Below are positions 23,856 to 36,120 of a DNA stretch of 64,000 bases, piece by piece. Positions within the stretch are counted from its first letter, which is position 1, and the number at the start of each line of letters is the position of its first letter. The stretch covers positions 35,812,201 to 35,876,200 of the forward strand of contig CM053802.1 of assembly GCA_028671895.1 (NCBI GenBank), given 5' to 3'. Made by a program: the position numbers and the translations under genes. Source of the stretch: Oenanthe sinensis. Lineage: Eukaryota; Streptophyta; Magnoliopsida; Apiales; Apiaceae. The notes beneath the pieces were generated by a model that was not told the DNA's origin, searched no databases, and saw only the letters and a list, made by a program, of their open reading frames with translations.

Positions 23856-24190
23856 AGCATCTATCTCGAAATTTATCTCGAAATTCGACTTGAAGTTCGA
23901 CTTAGGGTCTATCTCGAAATTCATCTCGAAATTCGACTTGAACTTCGACTTAGGGTCTATCTCGAAATTTATCTCGAAATTCGACTTGAAGTTCGACTTA
24001 GGGTCTATCTCGAAATTCATCTCGAAATTCGACTTGAAGTTCGACTTAGGGTCTATCTCGAAATTCATCTCGAAATTCGACTTGAACTTCGACTTAGGGT
24101 CTATCTCGAAATTCATCTCGAAATTCGACTTGAAGTTCGACTTAGGGTCTATCTCGAAACTTATCTCGAATTTCGACTTGAAGTTCGAGA
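23856..24190 (+). repeat. 48-bp tandem repeat (about 7 copies) in the A2 spacer
   Basis: AGGGTCTATCTCG recurs at 23904, 23952, 24000, 24048, 24096 and 24144, exactly 48 bp apart, with a degenerate copy at 23856. Each unit holds two TCTCGAAATT(C) blocks and two TTCGACTT blocks in direct and inverted arrangement. As 48 is divisible by three and the unit lacks stops, long open frames appear on both strands; these are not genes. Confidence 0.95.
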
Positions 24191-24420
24191 TGGGTTTTCC
24201 CTCAGAGGTTTCATGCTGTTTAAATTTGTTCAAGTGAATTTAATTCGAATTAGCCTTTATGTCGAAACTTATCTTGAATTTCGACTTGATGTTCGAGATA
24301 GAGTTCGACATAGAAGTTCGACTTAGAAGTTCGACATAGAGTTCGACTTAGATTTCCCAGTGTGTGTACTTAAGTTTTTTTATTTTCACAGGGATGTTTT
24401 TGTCATTTCACTCTATTGTC

Positions 24421-24429
24421 TATATATAC
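24421..24429 (+). promoter_or_regulatory. Putative internal TATA box for A2 ORF3
   Basis: TATATATAC, about 65 bp downstream of the last spacer motif and followed by CA/CT-rich, leader-like sequence (24430-24540). The order motif array, TATA, leader, ATG repeats the layout of the LTR promoter. Function is inferred from position only. Confidence 0.45.
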
Positions 24430-24844
24430 AACACTAACCCGATTTTACTTTCACTTTTACCCAATTCTTTTAAAACCTAGTTTTTACAGCAGCCCTCCCT
24501 CCCAACCCACGACTGTTCATCTTTGCAGTTGAATCTCTTACATATAACGAATTACTGTCAATTTTTTTTGATTTCTCCGTCTGCATCATATACATACGAT
24601 TATATTGTGCGTAGTTTTGTGTTTAAGTTGTGACTGTTCATCTTCACATATCTATACATACTCACACTTATACACACACTTCTCACATACATATTATTAC
24701 TGCAGATTTTGTTTTCACAGTAGTTTGTTAGTGATTATTGTTTAACTCCGTAGTTTAATTATCGATACAACATCACCGTTGTTTTCTAAATTAAAAGGGA
24801 TTAAAAACAAATTTTTTTTACTAAACAAAAAACAAAAAAAACAA

Positions 24845-27800
24845 ATGACTCACCAATTTTCTCTTGCAAAACATAATTTTTATAATATTCCGACTGAAAT
24901 TGGTGATCAACTCCCGCGTTTCAAGTTTTGGGTACGATATCTTAATTTGTATTCCAAAGCTAGTACTGCTTTTACTGCAAAACCTACACTGGTCCATGAT
25001 GCTTTGTAGCAGTTATGGACTAGTGCAGTACCTTTTGGGAGTAAATCGACCCCCTACGGTTTTACTTTTACCTTGGAGGGTCAAAATTTTGAGGTTACAG
25101 AGGCTATTTTTAATACAGTTCTTGGTTTTCCAGTCAAGGATTCTTATGACCCTGAACCTACAGCGGCTGAGCGCCAGAATTTTTTTGAAGCAATTGGATG
25201 TTATCCTCCCCCTGGACGACTATCCACTTCAAATATTCAAAAACAATTTTTTCATGTGGAATGGAATTACTTTTTCGAGGCCATTACTAGATGCTTTCGG
25301 GCACGAGAAAGAGATTTTCATCAAATTTCCATTCCCATGCAAATTTTTGGTGTTTCCCTAGCCCAGGAACTAAACATTAATTATGGCAGGCTTGTTCTTT
25401 CAGAATTAGTGGCTACAATGGGATCACCTGAAATTAGAGACATTTCACACAATGATATTGTCTGCTGGTATCCTCGTTTCTTGCAAATGCTAATCAATCA
25501 TCTCATGCCTTCTAATGCTTTATCACTTAGGCAGGCATTTGTTCGAAGTCCCACCTCTGCACCTCTAGGCATGGGCACTAAGTCACTAACAACTATTGCT
25601 AACCAGGATAAACATCAGGGTAAACCTATGTCTATTCCTGAGAACATTCAAGTGTGGCTCTCTTATGATGCAGGTGTAACTACTCTCGCGGGGACTTCAC
25701 AAATCTCATCACATGCTCAGAATCCATCTGCCCACAATGAAGCATTTCAAGGGATTCCTGATGAGCATATTGATGACGAACAAGATGAGGGCCAATCTCT
25801 CAGTCACTTCACAGCCAGGCAAAGGGAACAGCAACCGTCTCCTAGGACAACACATGCTGATTCTGATTCCTCTGTTGGCCAAGGTAATGAAGGAGGTACA
25901 TTCTTCGAACCTAACACTCCTTCCTCCTCTGATTCTGATTCCGTGGCCCAAGATTCTGCTACCCCGCAGGATCTATCCCAGGGTGATAGCCATATATCTG
26001 CGTCTGATTCCCTAACTTCTTCCCTATCACCCCTGTTAACGGGAGTTAAAAGGCCGGCATCCGTAGAATTAGGTGTGAGTGCTGATGAGAGTAACCCTGA
26101 AGTGCAGCCAGTTTTACGGAAGAAAGCCAAAATTTCACAAGCTGCTACTTCAACCGCCCAGTCCATCCCTAGCGTGTCTATCACAACCACTCCACCTCAC
26201 GAGAGTGGTTCTCCCCTTGCACAGTCAACACCTAGGATGGTTGCTGAGGATTCGGTGTCTTCTGAAGAGCCTGTTCCTTCAGTTAGGCCGAAAGTTTTAA
26301 GTGCTTCGAAAGTACCTTCATCGGTACGTCCTGATGCTGCAGAGAGGATCGGTTCTACTGTTGTACTTGAACACTCTGCAGCCTCTCAGCCTGAGATTCC
26401 ACCTCAGGACACAACAGGATACATAGATCCCATAACTGTTCCTAATTTTTCTTATCCAGTTTATGCAGGTACTGCTTTGACTCTGGGTTACTTTATTGAA
26501 GACATACACGAGCGTGAGACAGGGAGTGAGTGCGAGCGTTTAAGGAGTGAGGGACCTTCATTTTTAAGGCCCGAAACTGAGCGTAAAACACAAACAGAAC
26601 GATTTTTAGAGCGAGAAAACCTAAGCCAAACACCGTCCCTTATTCTTGAAAATCTGGATACACGTATGTCAGAAATGGAAACTCAGATGAAGCAGTTTGG
26701 GCAGTCAATGGGGCAGTTAGGGATTAATGTTGGAGATCACAAGCGAGCTCTTGATGACTACGCAGCACGAATGGCAGGTCAAGCTGAAGCTTTACAAGAT
26801 ATGACGAACAAAGTCAATGACCTGGGCCATGCTGGTGGTCTCTTGGGCAGCACTCTGTACGACAGAATGGGGAGTGTAGAAAGCACTCTGCATACAATGG
26901 CCACGGCAGTCAGTCGGATGATGTATGCAGTTCGGCATTTGGTTCCCCCGGAGTGCTTCGACGACCAATTCAATCAACCTCCCCCGGATGATGGTGGTGC
27001 AGGTGGTGCTGATGCACCTTCTACTGGACCTTCTGGTTTTGGTTCAGCTGCTGGAGGATCTGGTGCACCCGGTGATGCTCAGGATAACTCACCTAAGGGG
27101 GAGAAAGGAGAAAATGAGACGAAACAACAGTCACCCCGAGCTGAAGAAACGACTGATCAAATGGTGACTGATGAGGAAACTCAGAGAAAGCGGAAGGGTA
27201 AAGCAGTGATGGTTGAACAAGAAGAGCCATTCGCTGACTTTGGTGATCGACAGGAACAGGTGCAAATTGATTCAGATTCTGATATGGAGGACGTACCCCT
27301 AGCACACGCAATTAAGAGATCCCTGGAGGAACAAGGTGGAGGTGCTGGGGCGTCTGCCGATGAGATTCCTGTCGATGAGGAAACCCTGAAAGCTCAGCAG
27401 TTAGCTCTGGAACAAGCTCAATTTTTCAAAATGAAGATGATGCAGGATAAAGCTGTTTTTCTTGAGAAGCAAGTGGAGCTCAAGGAAAAGCAGTATGATC
27501 ATGAGCTTGCCAGACTAGCTGATCCTCAAGTTGATCTGGACAAAAGGAGGATTGGACAGAAATGGGACGATGCACGAAAGATACTGATGGGGTCGTGTGC
27601 ACATGGAGTTCATAATAAGGAGGCAGATGACTTGTTCTTCAACTTGAACATGAAGAATCCGATGACGATGGACTATATAAATGCTTTGAAGAGAATGATT
27701 TCTAAAGTCCGTGTTGGATACAAATCGGTGGATAATGAATGGCAAGTCATCTTGTCTTTAATTGATGGAGCCCCGATGTCTTTTATGTATGTCGATGATC

Positions 27801-28924
27801 AGTTTATGTCGAGAAGATCTGCGTCAGAGTTGTTCTTGCTAGCAACTAAAATTCAATATTCTCAAGCTGAGGAGCTAAGCATTCTGTATAGAGACCAGTT
27901 AATGCAGTTAGCAGAGGACAAGGGACCAGAATTCTCAGCCAATCCAGACGTTGTCAGAATGGTTGTTGATGGAAAGATGAAGAGGGTTAGCTTGGAAGAA
28001 AATGACTTGATGGCTCTATCGGTGGAATCCCTTAAAGCTGTTTGCAGACAAATGATGGGTAAGGGATTCACCTCGGATATTAAAGAAAAATCAGTGGAGT
28101 TCATTGAGAAGATAATCTTCCAGAAGAGCAGTGAAATATGGAAGTGCGATGTCGTTGCTCCAAATCCTCTGGATAACGTGAAGATTGAGTCAGAGCTAAT
28201 GCAAAGAAAATGGGATATTCTACAAGCTGTGAAAAGCGTAGATGAAGCTTTGACTCTTCCTTCAGGACCCCTGGAACAAGGAGAGATAAGGGAGGCAGTT
28301 GGTGTTCCAGAAAGAGAAAGTGTATACTGGATTCATTCTTACACAGATGATACAGCTGATGCCTTGGTGTTCATTGATGCAGACCAGAATCAAACCTTCT
28401 TGCATATGAGTAGGAAATGGCTGCTGCAGACTCAAGATGCTGCATTTCTAGACAAAGTCAGAGATGAATTCAAATTGGGAGATGTAGAGGATAGGTTTGC
28501 AGATGAAAAGCAGAGACTATTAAAGTACTTATCTGAAGTAGTAAAAGAGAAAAGGAGAATGGAGTCAGATGCGGCTAGTAGGTTCAATACCAACCGTGTC
28601 AAGGGCTACCCTAAAATGATCTATTGTCAGTTCAAAGCTGATAAAGCTCATTGGAAGCCTCAGCTCATCATGAAAAACTTTGAGGACATTCCAAAGATCA
28701 GAACTACCCAGGAAGTTGATAAACTAAGAAGGCTTTTCAGACATCCATATCCAGAACCCATGAATCCTCTGGAAATGGAAGCAGTAAGTTTGCTGAATGC
28801 GAGATGGGCACAACTACACGATCCAGTATACAAAAGAGAACAGCAAAGGAAAGAAAGGCGCAGAAAACAAGGAGAAGATAAGCGCAGTGCTGTTAAGGAA
28901 GTTAGGAAGGGGAAACGGAATTAG
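24845..28924 (+). CDS. ORF3 of A2, interrupted by one TAG in a readthrough context (1,359 codons)
   Basis: From ATG 24845 (MTHQFSLAKHNF) the frame is open to TAG 28922-28924 except for a TAG at codon 55 (25007-25009), followed by CAGTTA. The next in-frame ATG is only near 25336, so most of the protein needs suppression, late initiation or an ancestral form without this stop. Regions: a globular N-terminal part (about 1-225) with LGFPVKDSYDPEPT; a Ser/Pro-rich, low-complexity middle (about 240-450); a coiled-coil-like part (about 600-680); a conserved C-terminal domain (about 920-1060) shared with A1 and D; and a basic tail. I see no signal peptide or membrane helix, so the 'envelope-like' label often used for SIRE ORF3 is not supported here. 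Function unknown. Confidence 0.8.
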
Positions 28925-29333
28925 AGTTGAAGTTCAAAGGGATGTGAACTTGAAGTTGGAAAAACTTCATATCTTTTGGTTGCTCTAACTCACTTGAGGA
29001 AAATTCACCTGACCACGGTATGCGAGATAGGCTAATTCACCATACTGTAACCGTGAATCAGAGTGGATCCAATAAGGTGATATGAGTTGGACTGAAAGGT
29101 ATGAAATAATCCAGGTGATAGAGATCATTTCAATGGTCTTTAATTCGAGGTTCGAATTTTCTTTCTAGCTTATGTTTATTTTAAAAAAGGTTCTTTGTAT
29201 TGTTTTCAAGTTTTCATTCAATTGTAAAATGTACAAGACATTAATGTTACTTATCTTTTCTTGTCTCATTATTTAGTTGAGTTATCCTTCTTTAATTTGA
29301 ATGTCATTGTTAGACAATCAAATAGGGGGAGAT
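28925..29333 (+). other. A2 3' untranslated region and polypurine tract
   Basis: Non-coding DNA between ORF3 and the 3' LTR. The last bases, AATAGGGGGAGAT (29321-29333), are the polypurine tract that primes plus-strand DNA synthesis. Nothing else was recognised. Confidence 0.85.
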
Positions 29334-30630
29334 TGAAAGGCAGAGTGTTTAAACTTGTAACACTATATCTTATGTAACTCAACTAAAGAAAAGATACTTA
29401 ACCCGAAGTCAATCAAGAACGAGAAGTCACAATGAAATCAATATAAATGAAGACAAAGTAATTGATACAATTCAACATGTTAAATATGATCAAACAAAGA
29501 AGAAATCATTGGAAGAAGTTCAAGTCAAAGTTGTTCATGCCCCAGTGATTTGTAATTCAATGAATCAAGATCATAACTATTAGTATCAATAAGACTAATT
29601 GATTTCAAGTGAAGAAGAAGGAAAGCAATTGTTGGAAAGCCACATTTCTAATTGAACATGGCAATCTATTCAGAAGCAAGAACTCTATCAAGACTAGTCA
29701 CTTATGAACCAGACCATTGCATCAAGTGTCAGGACATTGATAGCAAGTTTATGTCAGCAGCAGAGATCCATGTTCAAGAGCTTGTTGAAGAATATTGAAG
29801 ACACGAAGAAATCACAAGTTCAAGATGTTGCATTGAAGTTTCAAGTTGAAGCCCAGAATTTCTCTAAGTACTTACAAGGGAACCTATGTAGAAATTCCTA
29901 TCTAGAAATTCTGGATAAACTTCTACTTAGAGCCAAGTAGAAATTCTGGAGGAGAAAATATTTTCTAAGTACTCAACTCAGGAAGCTATCTCGAATTTCC
30001 TATGTAGAAATTCCCAAGTCGAATTTCCTATGTAGAAAATTCTGGAGATGAAAATATTTTCTAAGTACTCAGGAAGTTTGCTATCTCGAATTTCCTATGT
30101 AGAAATTCTACTTAAAAGTTCGAGATAGCCAAGTAGAAATTCCTATGTAGAAATTCTACTTAGAGTTCTAGATAGAGCTAAGTAGAATTTCCCATGTAGA
30201 AATTCTACATAGAAAACAGTTTCAACATGACACATGACATCATCCTGGTGGCAGATTTCCAAGCTTTCAAGACATGATAAGATTAACGTGGACAACATTA
30301 GGCCACTCACATCTTATCGTTTGAAGACTACAAGTCATAGATTACAAAGTAGTATAAATAGAAGTACTTGTGTAACATTACAAAAAGAGCAATATTCGAG
30401 AGAAACACTTGTAATAGAGAGAAAGTATATTCACAGAGCTTAGTATCATTTACTACCCTCTTTACTTCTGTTGTACTATTGTAATGAATGTTGTAGCAAC
30501 CCCTTCAAGTGATATATAAGACATATATTCCTTGAATCTTTGTGTTCATTTATTACATAATATTTATTGCTCCATAAATATTAAAAGTTGTATTCACCCC
30601 CCCCCCTCTACAACACATTTGGACCTAACA
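29334..30630 (+). repeat. 3' LTR of A2
   Basis: 1,297 bp, practically identical to 15340-16634. Differences noticed: C/T at about 29420, A/G at about 30237, A/G at about 30422 and two extra C in the C-run. Followed by the AGTTA duplication at 30631-30635. Confidence 0.96.
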
Positions 30631-30635
30631 AGTTA

Positions 30636-31990
30636 AGAAAAGCTGCCTTTTGTCATCGTACGCATATGACAACATACATCACTATGTATAAGTCGTACTC
30701 GTTCAGTGACCCTTTCACCATGTCCGGTAAAAGGAGTTTTAGTCATTTTGCCAAATAAACCAAGATTCACATCCTTTTGTATAATTCATAATCAAACTTA
30801 TCCAAGAATGCATCATTATGTATTTTGGAAATGCATTTCTCATTAATATGACCTCAATGACAGTACCAAAAGTAATGTTTGATTTGAGTCACTTTAGAAT
30901 ATATAAATTGTTAACTAGTTGTGCAACATTATAAGCCTCATTATCGAAATAGAATAAAAACTATTGTTATTTAATTAAAATAAAAAAGCCTTTCCTGTCC
31001 AAACAAGAAACTAATATAATGTCTCTGCTAATTGTAAGCATGTTATAACAATTATCAAGTTCTAAATTTTCCTTGTAGGCCTACAATTAAGTAACAAGTT
31101 CCTTCAACCAGAGAACTACCTTTACTCCAATTCCAACCTGATACTCGAAGCTTGACCCTTACTGATCAACTTCTTTCGATCTTCCAAATAAGTAAGACAT
31201 TTTAATTACCAGTTTTCTAATTTTTCGTAGAAGCGACAATCGTCTTCTTTGTCAACACCTCATTCAGACTTTAGAGCCTATTTTTGGATTGGACTTTGGT
31301 TTGATAAGGAAACTAGATCTAATCTTCTCCTTGTCATTCCATTTTCCTTTCCCTTTTGCATTCCCTATGTTTACCATCATTATAATAATAGTTCATGCAT
31401 TTATCATGTTGCTTTCAGTAGTTCTCAACATGCTTAGCAACTCAATAGGTGTTTCACCAATCTTATTCATTTTGTTGTTCATAAAAAACTAAGAATATTT
31501 GTTGTCCAAAAATTGTAAGATCAAATCTAGGTGAGCCTCCAGACCAATCTGGAAACCCAAAATGTCAAGGTATTCATTATACCCTATAGTCTTTATAACA
31601 TGTGGTGTAACCGGGTCTCAACCTCCATACTTGTAAGTGTATAGTACCCTTTAATCGTCAAATATATCTTAAAGATTCTGTCCATCAAATATCCTTTAAG
31701 GGTGCTTAATCATCTCACAAGCATCTATATGCTCGTGTTGCTTCTTAAGCTCAGCACTCATAGTTGCAAGCATGAGACATGAAACATCAGTCGCAACATT
31801 AATTTACTTCCAATAAGTACTATCATTTGCACATGTTACATTCTCGGCTTTAATAGCAAAGGAAGAGATTTGACTAACATCGTGGTGCCCGAGGACGATC
31901 CTCAAGCTCCTATGTCAATCGAGGAAATTTGTTCTCGTCAATTTGTCTTTCTCAAGAACTGATCGTATAGAGAAGTTGTTTATGTTTATC
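30636..31990 (-). pseudogene. gag: gag and protease/integrase start remnant of B1
   Basis: Read on the minus strand from about 31990: NNFSIRSVLEKDKLTRTNFLD opens a gag matching that of B2. Pieces of the capsid region follow (SCLMLATMSAELKKQHEH near 31760; a long segment ending in ESNMINA near 31400), then Lys-rich sequence. Toward 30636 an integrase start (GERVTE-like region, HSDV) runs directly into the A2 insertion and continues at 15339. Numerous stops and indels, and part of the protease region is missing. The Arg at the LTRTNFL position is a stop (TGA) in B2. Confidence 0.7.
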
Positions 31991-33757
31991 ATTTGATATC
32001 TACAATATTAAAGTGTATAAAATAAACTAGATTGCATATTTAATATTAAGTATGTTTAAGTGATTATTGTATATTACCATATACCTCCCACTATTTTTAT
32101 CAAACTAATAGCCCTAAATATTAATTCGAAAAACATTTCTTTAAATCTTTCTAGTGAGCCAAGATCCATATTTCATCCATGTTTTAAGATAGCGTTGGCT
32201 AATACACTCAAAACATGACTATTTAGGTAAACAACATTTGTCGATTATATCAAATATAACTCTTGGAAAGTTTGGTGGAACAACCCAATGTACACATTTA
32301 TCCAATAAATCTCACCAAACACTATGCCTCTAAACCCACAATCCTATTGTGATGATTTAGTTAAGTTAGACCCAACGTTTCAATAAACTAAGTACGTTTA
32401 CTTATCACATTTGCCCATGATTGATAAGAGCACTTCACTTTGGCAAACATACTCCTTCTCAATCTAGATCTTGATGTGTATTAACATTGGAAGGCATCTT
32501 TATTAATTTAATATTTATTTAGGGATTTATTGTTTAACGATCATGATCCCATCATAAAGAGATTCTCAATTTTTCCTTGATCAAATAATCCATTTCAATA
32601 TTCGTCAATGGTTTGATTTTCAGATCGCCGGAAAAGTCACAAGCGGTCTCACTTAAAACCCAACTTTCTTACGAATAATAATTCACTTTTGACAAAATCT
32701 CCCCATATCAGAAAAAGAAAATTCATATTGAATACCGTGTTTCATAAACACAAGAATCTCATGATCGTTTGTTTAATTTTAAAATCTTGAATCGTTACAG
32801 ATTTTATCTTTCTTAAGCTGGCATGACATGGGTGTCGTATCTAATACATACATAATTCTAACGCATACATATCTACACATGCATTCATATACATATATGT
32901 ATTGTGTGTAAATTAAACATGTTTGGTTATGGCCCCATCCTATGTGATATTTCCAAGCTAATGGAATTATCAAGGTCAATCTACGGTGGTTTCAAATACT
33001 ACACTATTACATGTCTTTATCTTCTTCATTGTTCCATCATCTGGATTGCCTCCTAGCCTCCTTGCTTCCAAGTCTTTATTGAACAATTACATTGAATGAT
33101 AAATAAATCTATTCTAATGAAATTACAAGAAGAACTCGAGTTACATTCGAGATTAATAATTATAATGAATAAACGACATGCAAGTCGTATTTAAAAACCA
33201 AAACCATAATTCAAAATCACTATCTTATGGGTCTTTAGGCTATAACCATCCACTATTCTGTCACATAACGCATGTAATATATCTCATATTATATAAACAT
33301 ATCATATAATCATATATAATAAATTTGAAATTTCAGAAAATCAAATAACTTTCAGAAACTAAATAATCGCCATTTTGGGGCCTGGAACGACATCAAATGG
33401 CTTATAGACACCAAGCTGATTTTGTCAGTATTGCTCCATGACATGATTTCAGTCAGAAAACACATATCGTTTGTAAAAATCGGACACTGGACACAGATTT
33501 CAGAAAATCTACAGAAATCGTTTCCGAATTCGTATCGAATACGATTCTCATAATAAAAAAAAACATGTATCATATACATACACCAATACACACAATCATC
33601 ACATGATTGTACATCACATGAATATCAAATATTCAAAATCATATAAAACATATATATCAACATATAGCCATGGCATATCATATACATGTTTACATACATT
33701 GAAAAATTATTAAACACATAACGAATTAAAACTTTTCGCAAGTAGCTCTGATGCCAT
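31991..33757 (-). other. B1 untranslated leader and primer-binding site
   Basis: About 1.77 kb between the 5' LTR and gag, homologous to the B2 leader (50834-52628). The PBS (minus TGGCATCAGAGCTAC) is at 33743-33757, next to the LTR. No supported ORF; a 66-codon frame here starts with TTG and is not credible. Confidence 0.75.
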
Positions 33758-34496
33758 TGAAGTTTTTTGAGGCACAAATGCAGCGGAAAAATGCAAAAAT
33801 TAAATACAAAATGTAATACAAATTGAAACCCTCCGCAGGATCTATGCAAAAACAAAATAATTAATTCGGAGATTAAGACCAAATACCTAAAAAAACCTTT
33901 AACAATTTATCAATGGAAGTTTAATGAAGGTCCAAAGCTTGTTTAATCACCACATATCTCGCTCACGTGATCTATGCTCTACGGTATCCACACAATACTT
34001 TTCATGAAGGATTGATGTGTATTACCACCTGAAAACTGTTTCTCTCTCTATCTTCCTCTTTTCTCAAAACGGCTAGGGTTTTAAAAAATATGTGTCTTAC
34101 TATTAAATCAGTCCATAAAGAGATTATATAGAGAGAAGAATAAGTTTTCTAATTATAATTAATACTAATCCAAAATTCTAAATTATTTAATTAAGTCTCA
34201 CTTAATTAATTAATTACTAATTTTGGAATTAGTTTAAGTAATTCATTTATTCTATTTATATAATTAATTAAGTCATTCTTAATTAATATCATAAATAAAA
34301 TAAATTACCTATATAATTTAAATTATTTCTCCTTCAAGCATTCTTTGTGAGTGACCCTATAGGTTATTATTACGTTGGCAACAATTTTAATATCTAAATG
34401 AAATTCTAAACAATGAGTGGCATCTAGTAATACATCATTGCTACCCAACTAATAATAATAAAATCAGTGATTTGATTAAGTTTTTCGTGAATAATT
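33758..34496 (-). repeat. 5' LTR of B1, part adjacent to the PBS
   Basis: The R/U5-side half of the B1 5' LTR. It ends next to the PBS at 33758 and is interrupted at 34496 by B2. It matches 11663-12355 of the 3' LTR. The remaining half lies at 57850-58640. Confidence 0.8.
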
Positions 34497-36091
34497 TGTT
34501 AGTATTGGTGTCCTAGAGACAATACTTTTAATGTTTTATTGAAAACAATTAAGGATTATTTTTATGTGATTATTTAATTAATATTTATTATGTCTTTATT
34601 TACTGCGTCATAAATTGAAAGAATAATAAATGTCCTTGGAATATTAATACGTAATATACATCTTTAAGTATATGACTTAAAAATGAGATTATATGAATAG
34701 TATTTTATTCCTAAAATTCCCTAGTCAAGTATTATTATTTAAGGACAGTAATAATGCAATAAGACTAGTATGTCTGTTGACAGATGACCACATCTCATTG
34801 GTCATAGGTATGGGATACTAAAGTCAAGAACATACGTGTATGTATCAATACATGACACTGGAAAGACCCGCCGTGAGATTCTACATGTTAATAAGTGTCA
34901 TAAGAAATCTCACAGTGATAATGATGTAATGATCTTCTGACTTGAAATCATTATATTTCTATACGAGAATTAATATACTTTGATTACACTCAAAGTTATC
35001 TTTAACCGGGTAATGATAAAGGTGGACATTGGGTATACTATGAATCGAATGGGGAATATGAATGATAGATATAGGATTTAACCCTCCAATTCTAGGAGTG
35101 ATATTATTGGCCTCTTGATTGAGTGAGACTATGAAATGCATGGCCATGCTCAAATATTGATTTGTTTAAATAGTCTACTCATTGATCAAGGAAACCAAGA
35201 TTAAACATTGAAGAGGATGACACTATACATGCCTCGAGTTTTATCTATAATATAAGGTTAAAGGGATTATATTACATTACACATTATGCACGAAAGGTTT
35301 AATTGAATCACTAATTATTATTGTTACTTGGGTAGCAATGATGTATTACTAGATGCCGCTCATTGTTTATAATTTTATTATTAGATAATAAAATTATTGC
35401 CAACGTAATAATAACCTAAAGGGTCACACACAAAGAACGTCAAAACGGAGGTTTATTTAAATTATAAATTTAAATATATTATTGTTTATTCGAATTTAAT
35501 TATTAAATTAATTAACTGGGACTTGATTAATTATATTAGAATTCGGATTTAATAAGTATTATTATTATTCGAATTTAATTATTGAATTAATTAAGTGGGA
35601 TTTGATTAATTATATTAGAATTCAGATTTAATAATAATAATAAACCAAAGTCATAATGGGTTTTGGAAACCACATGGATTAGGGTTAGGCCCAAAATCTC
35701 TATCTCCCCTATATATACATAATGATGTATAGTATTAGGGTTTAATCATCAAATTTCGTTCTAGAGAAAAACTCTAGCTGCTCAACATCAAGAGAGGCTA
35801 GTGAAAGAGAGAGAGAGAGAGAGAGGCAAACAATTCAGCTAATACCGACTCCGGTGATCGTAGGACGATCGGGCGTTCGTGTGGACTTCTTTAGAGAGAA
35901 AATCTTTGCAACAAAGGGCTGCTGTGATTCATCTTTCTGGACCTCCATTAAACAGCATACGAAAGCTTTGTTAAGGTACAGACTTCTTCACCATAATCAT
36001 CCAACATTATACATGGATCCTGCGATTGAGTTTCGATTTATTTATTGTTTTTACGTTAATTCCGCTGCGTTTTCATGCCTGAAACCCTTCA
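34497..36091 (+). repeat. 5' LTR of B2
   Basis: 1,595 bp, TGTTAGTATTGG to CCCTTCA. A TATA-like CTATATATAC at 35710-35719 is followed by leader-like sequence and a (GA)n microsatellite at about 35808-35825. Single-base changes distinguish it from the 3' LTR. Confidence 0.92.
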
Positions 36092-36115
36092 ATGGCATCA
36101 GAGCTACGTGTATAA

Positions 36116-36120
36116 TGGGA
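36116..36120. other. Target-site duplication of A1 (TGGGA), left copy
   Basis: TGGGA precedes the A1 LTR at 36121 and recurs at 50834-50838 after the other LTR. Removing A1 rejoins the B2 leader. Confidence 0.93.

Larger units (their letters stand above)
23138..24844 (+). other. pol-ORF3 spacer of A2 with motif array and putative internal promoter
   Basis: A 1.7-kb untranslated stretch. 23138-23630 is AT-rich and contains a CATAGGGGGAGTT polypurine at about 23411. 23636-24355 is a dense array of TCTATCTCGAAATTC / TTCGACTTAG motifs. It is followed at 24421 by a TATA-like site and by pyrimidine-rich, leader-like sequence up to the ORF3 ATG. The gap from TATA to ATG is about 420 nt. Confidence 0.85.
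15340..30630 (+). mobile_element. Element A2: near-intact SIRE-like Ty1/Copia retrotransposon (15,291 bp)
   Basis: Complete structure: LTR 15340-16634, PBS, gag 17358-19802, pol 19781-23137, spacer, ORF3 24845-28924, polypurine tract and LTR 29334-30630, flanked by AGTTA duplications. Reading the two LTRs side by side I found about three substitutions and a 2-bp difference in a C-run, so insertion was very recent. Only two premature stops were seen in coding sequence: TAA at 20363-20365 in pol and TAG at 25007-25009 in ORF3. Length, long gag, ORF3 and the GGGGGAG tract fit SIRE/Maximus. It sits inside B1 integrase in opposite orientation. Confidence 0.97.

Noticed and set aside
23787..24237. 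Overlapping open frames of 115-148 codons on both strands in the A2 spacer, with a 16-residue periodic peptide
   Set aside because: They are produced by the 48-bp repeat, whose length is a multiple of three and which lacks stops on both strands. No start context and no family resemblance.
35808..35826. (GA)n run in the B2 LTR as a regulatory element
   Set aside because: A short microsatellite that differs between the two LTRs; nothing beyond slippage is shown.
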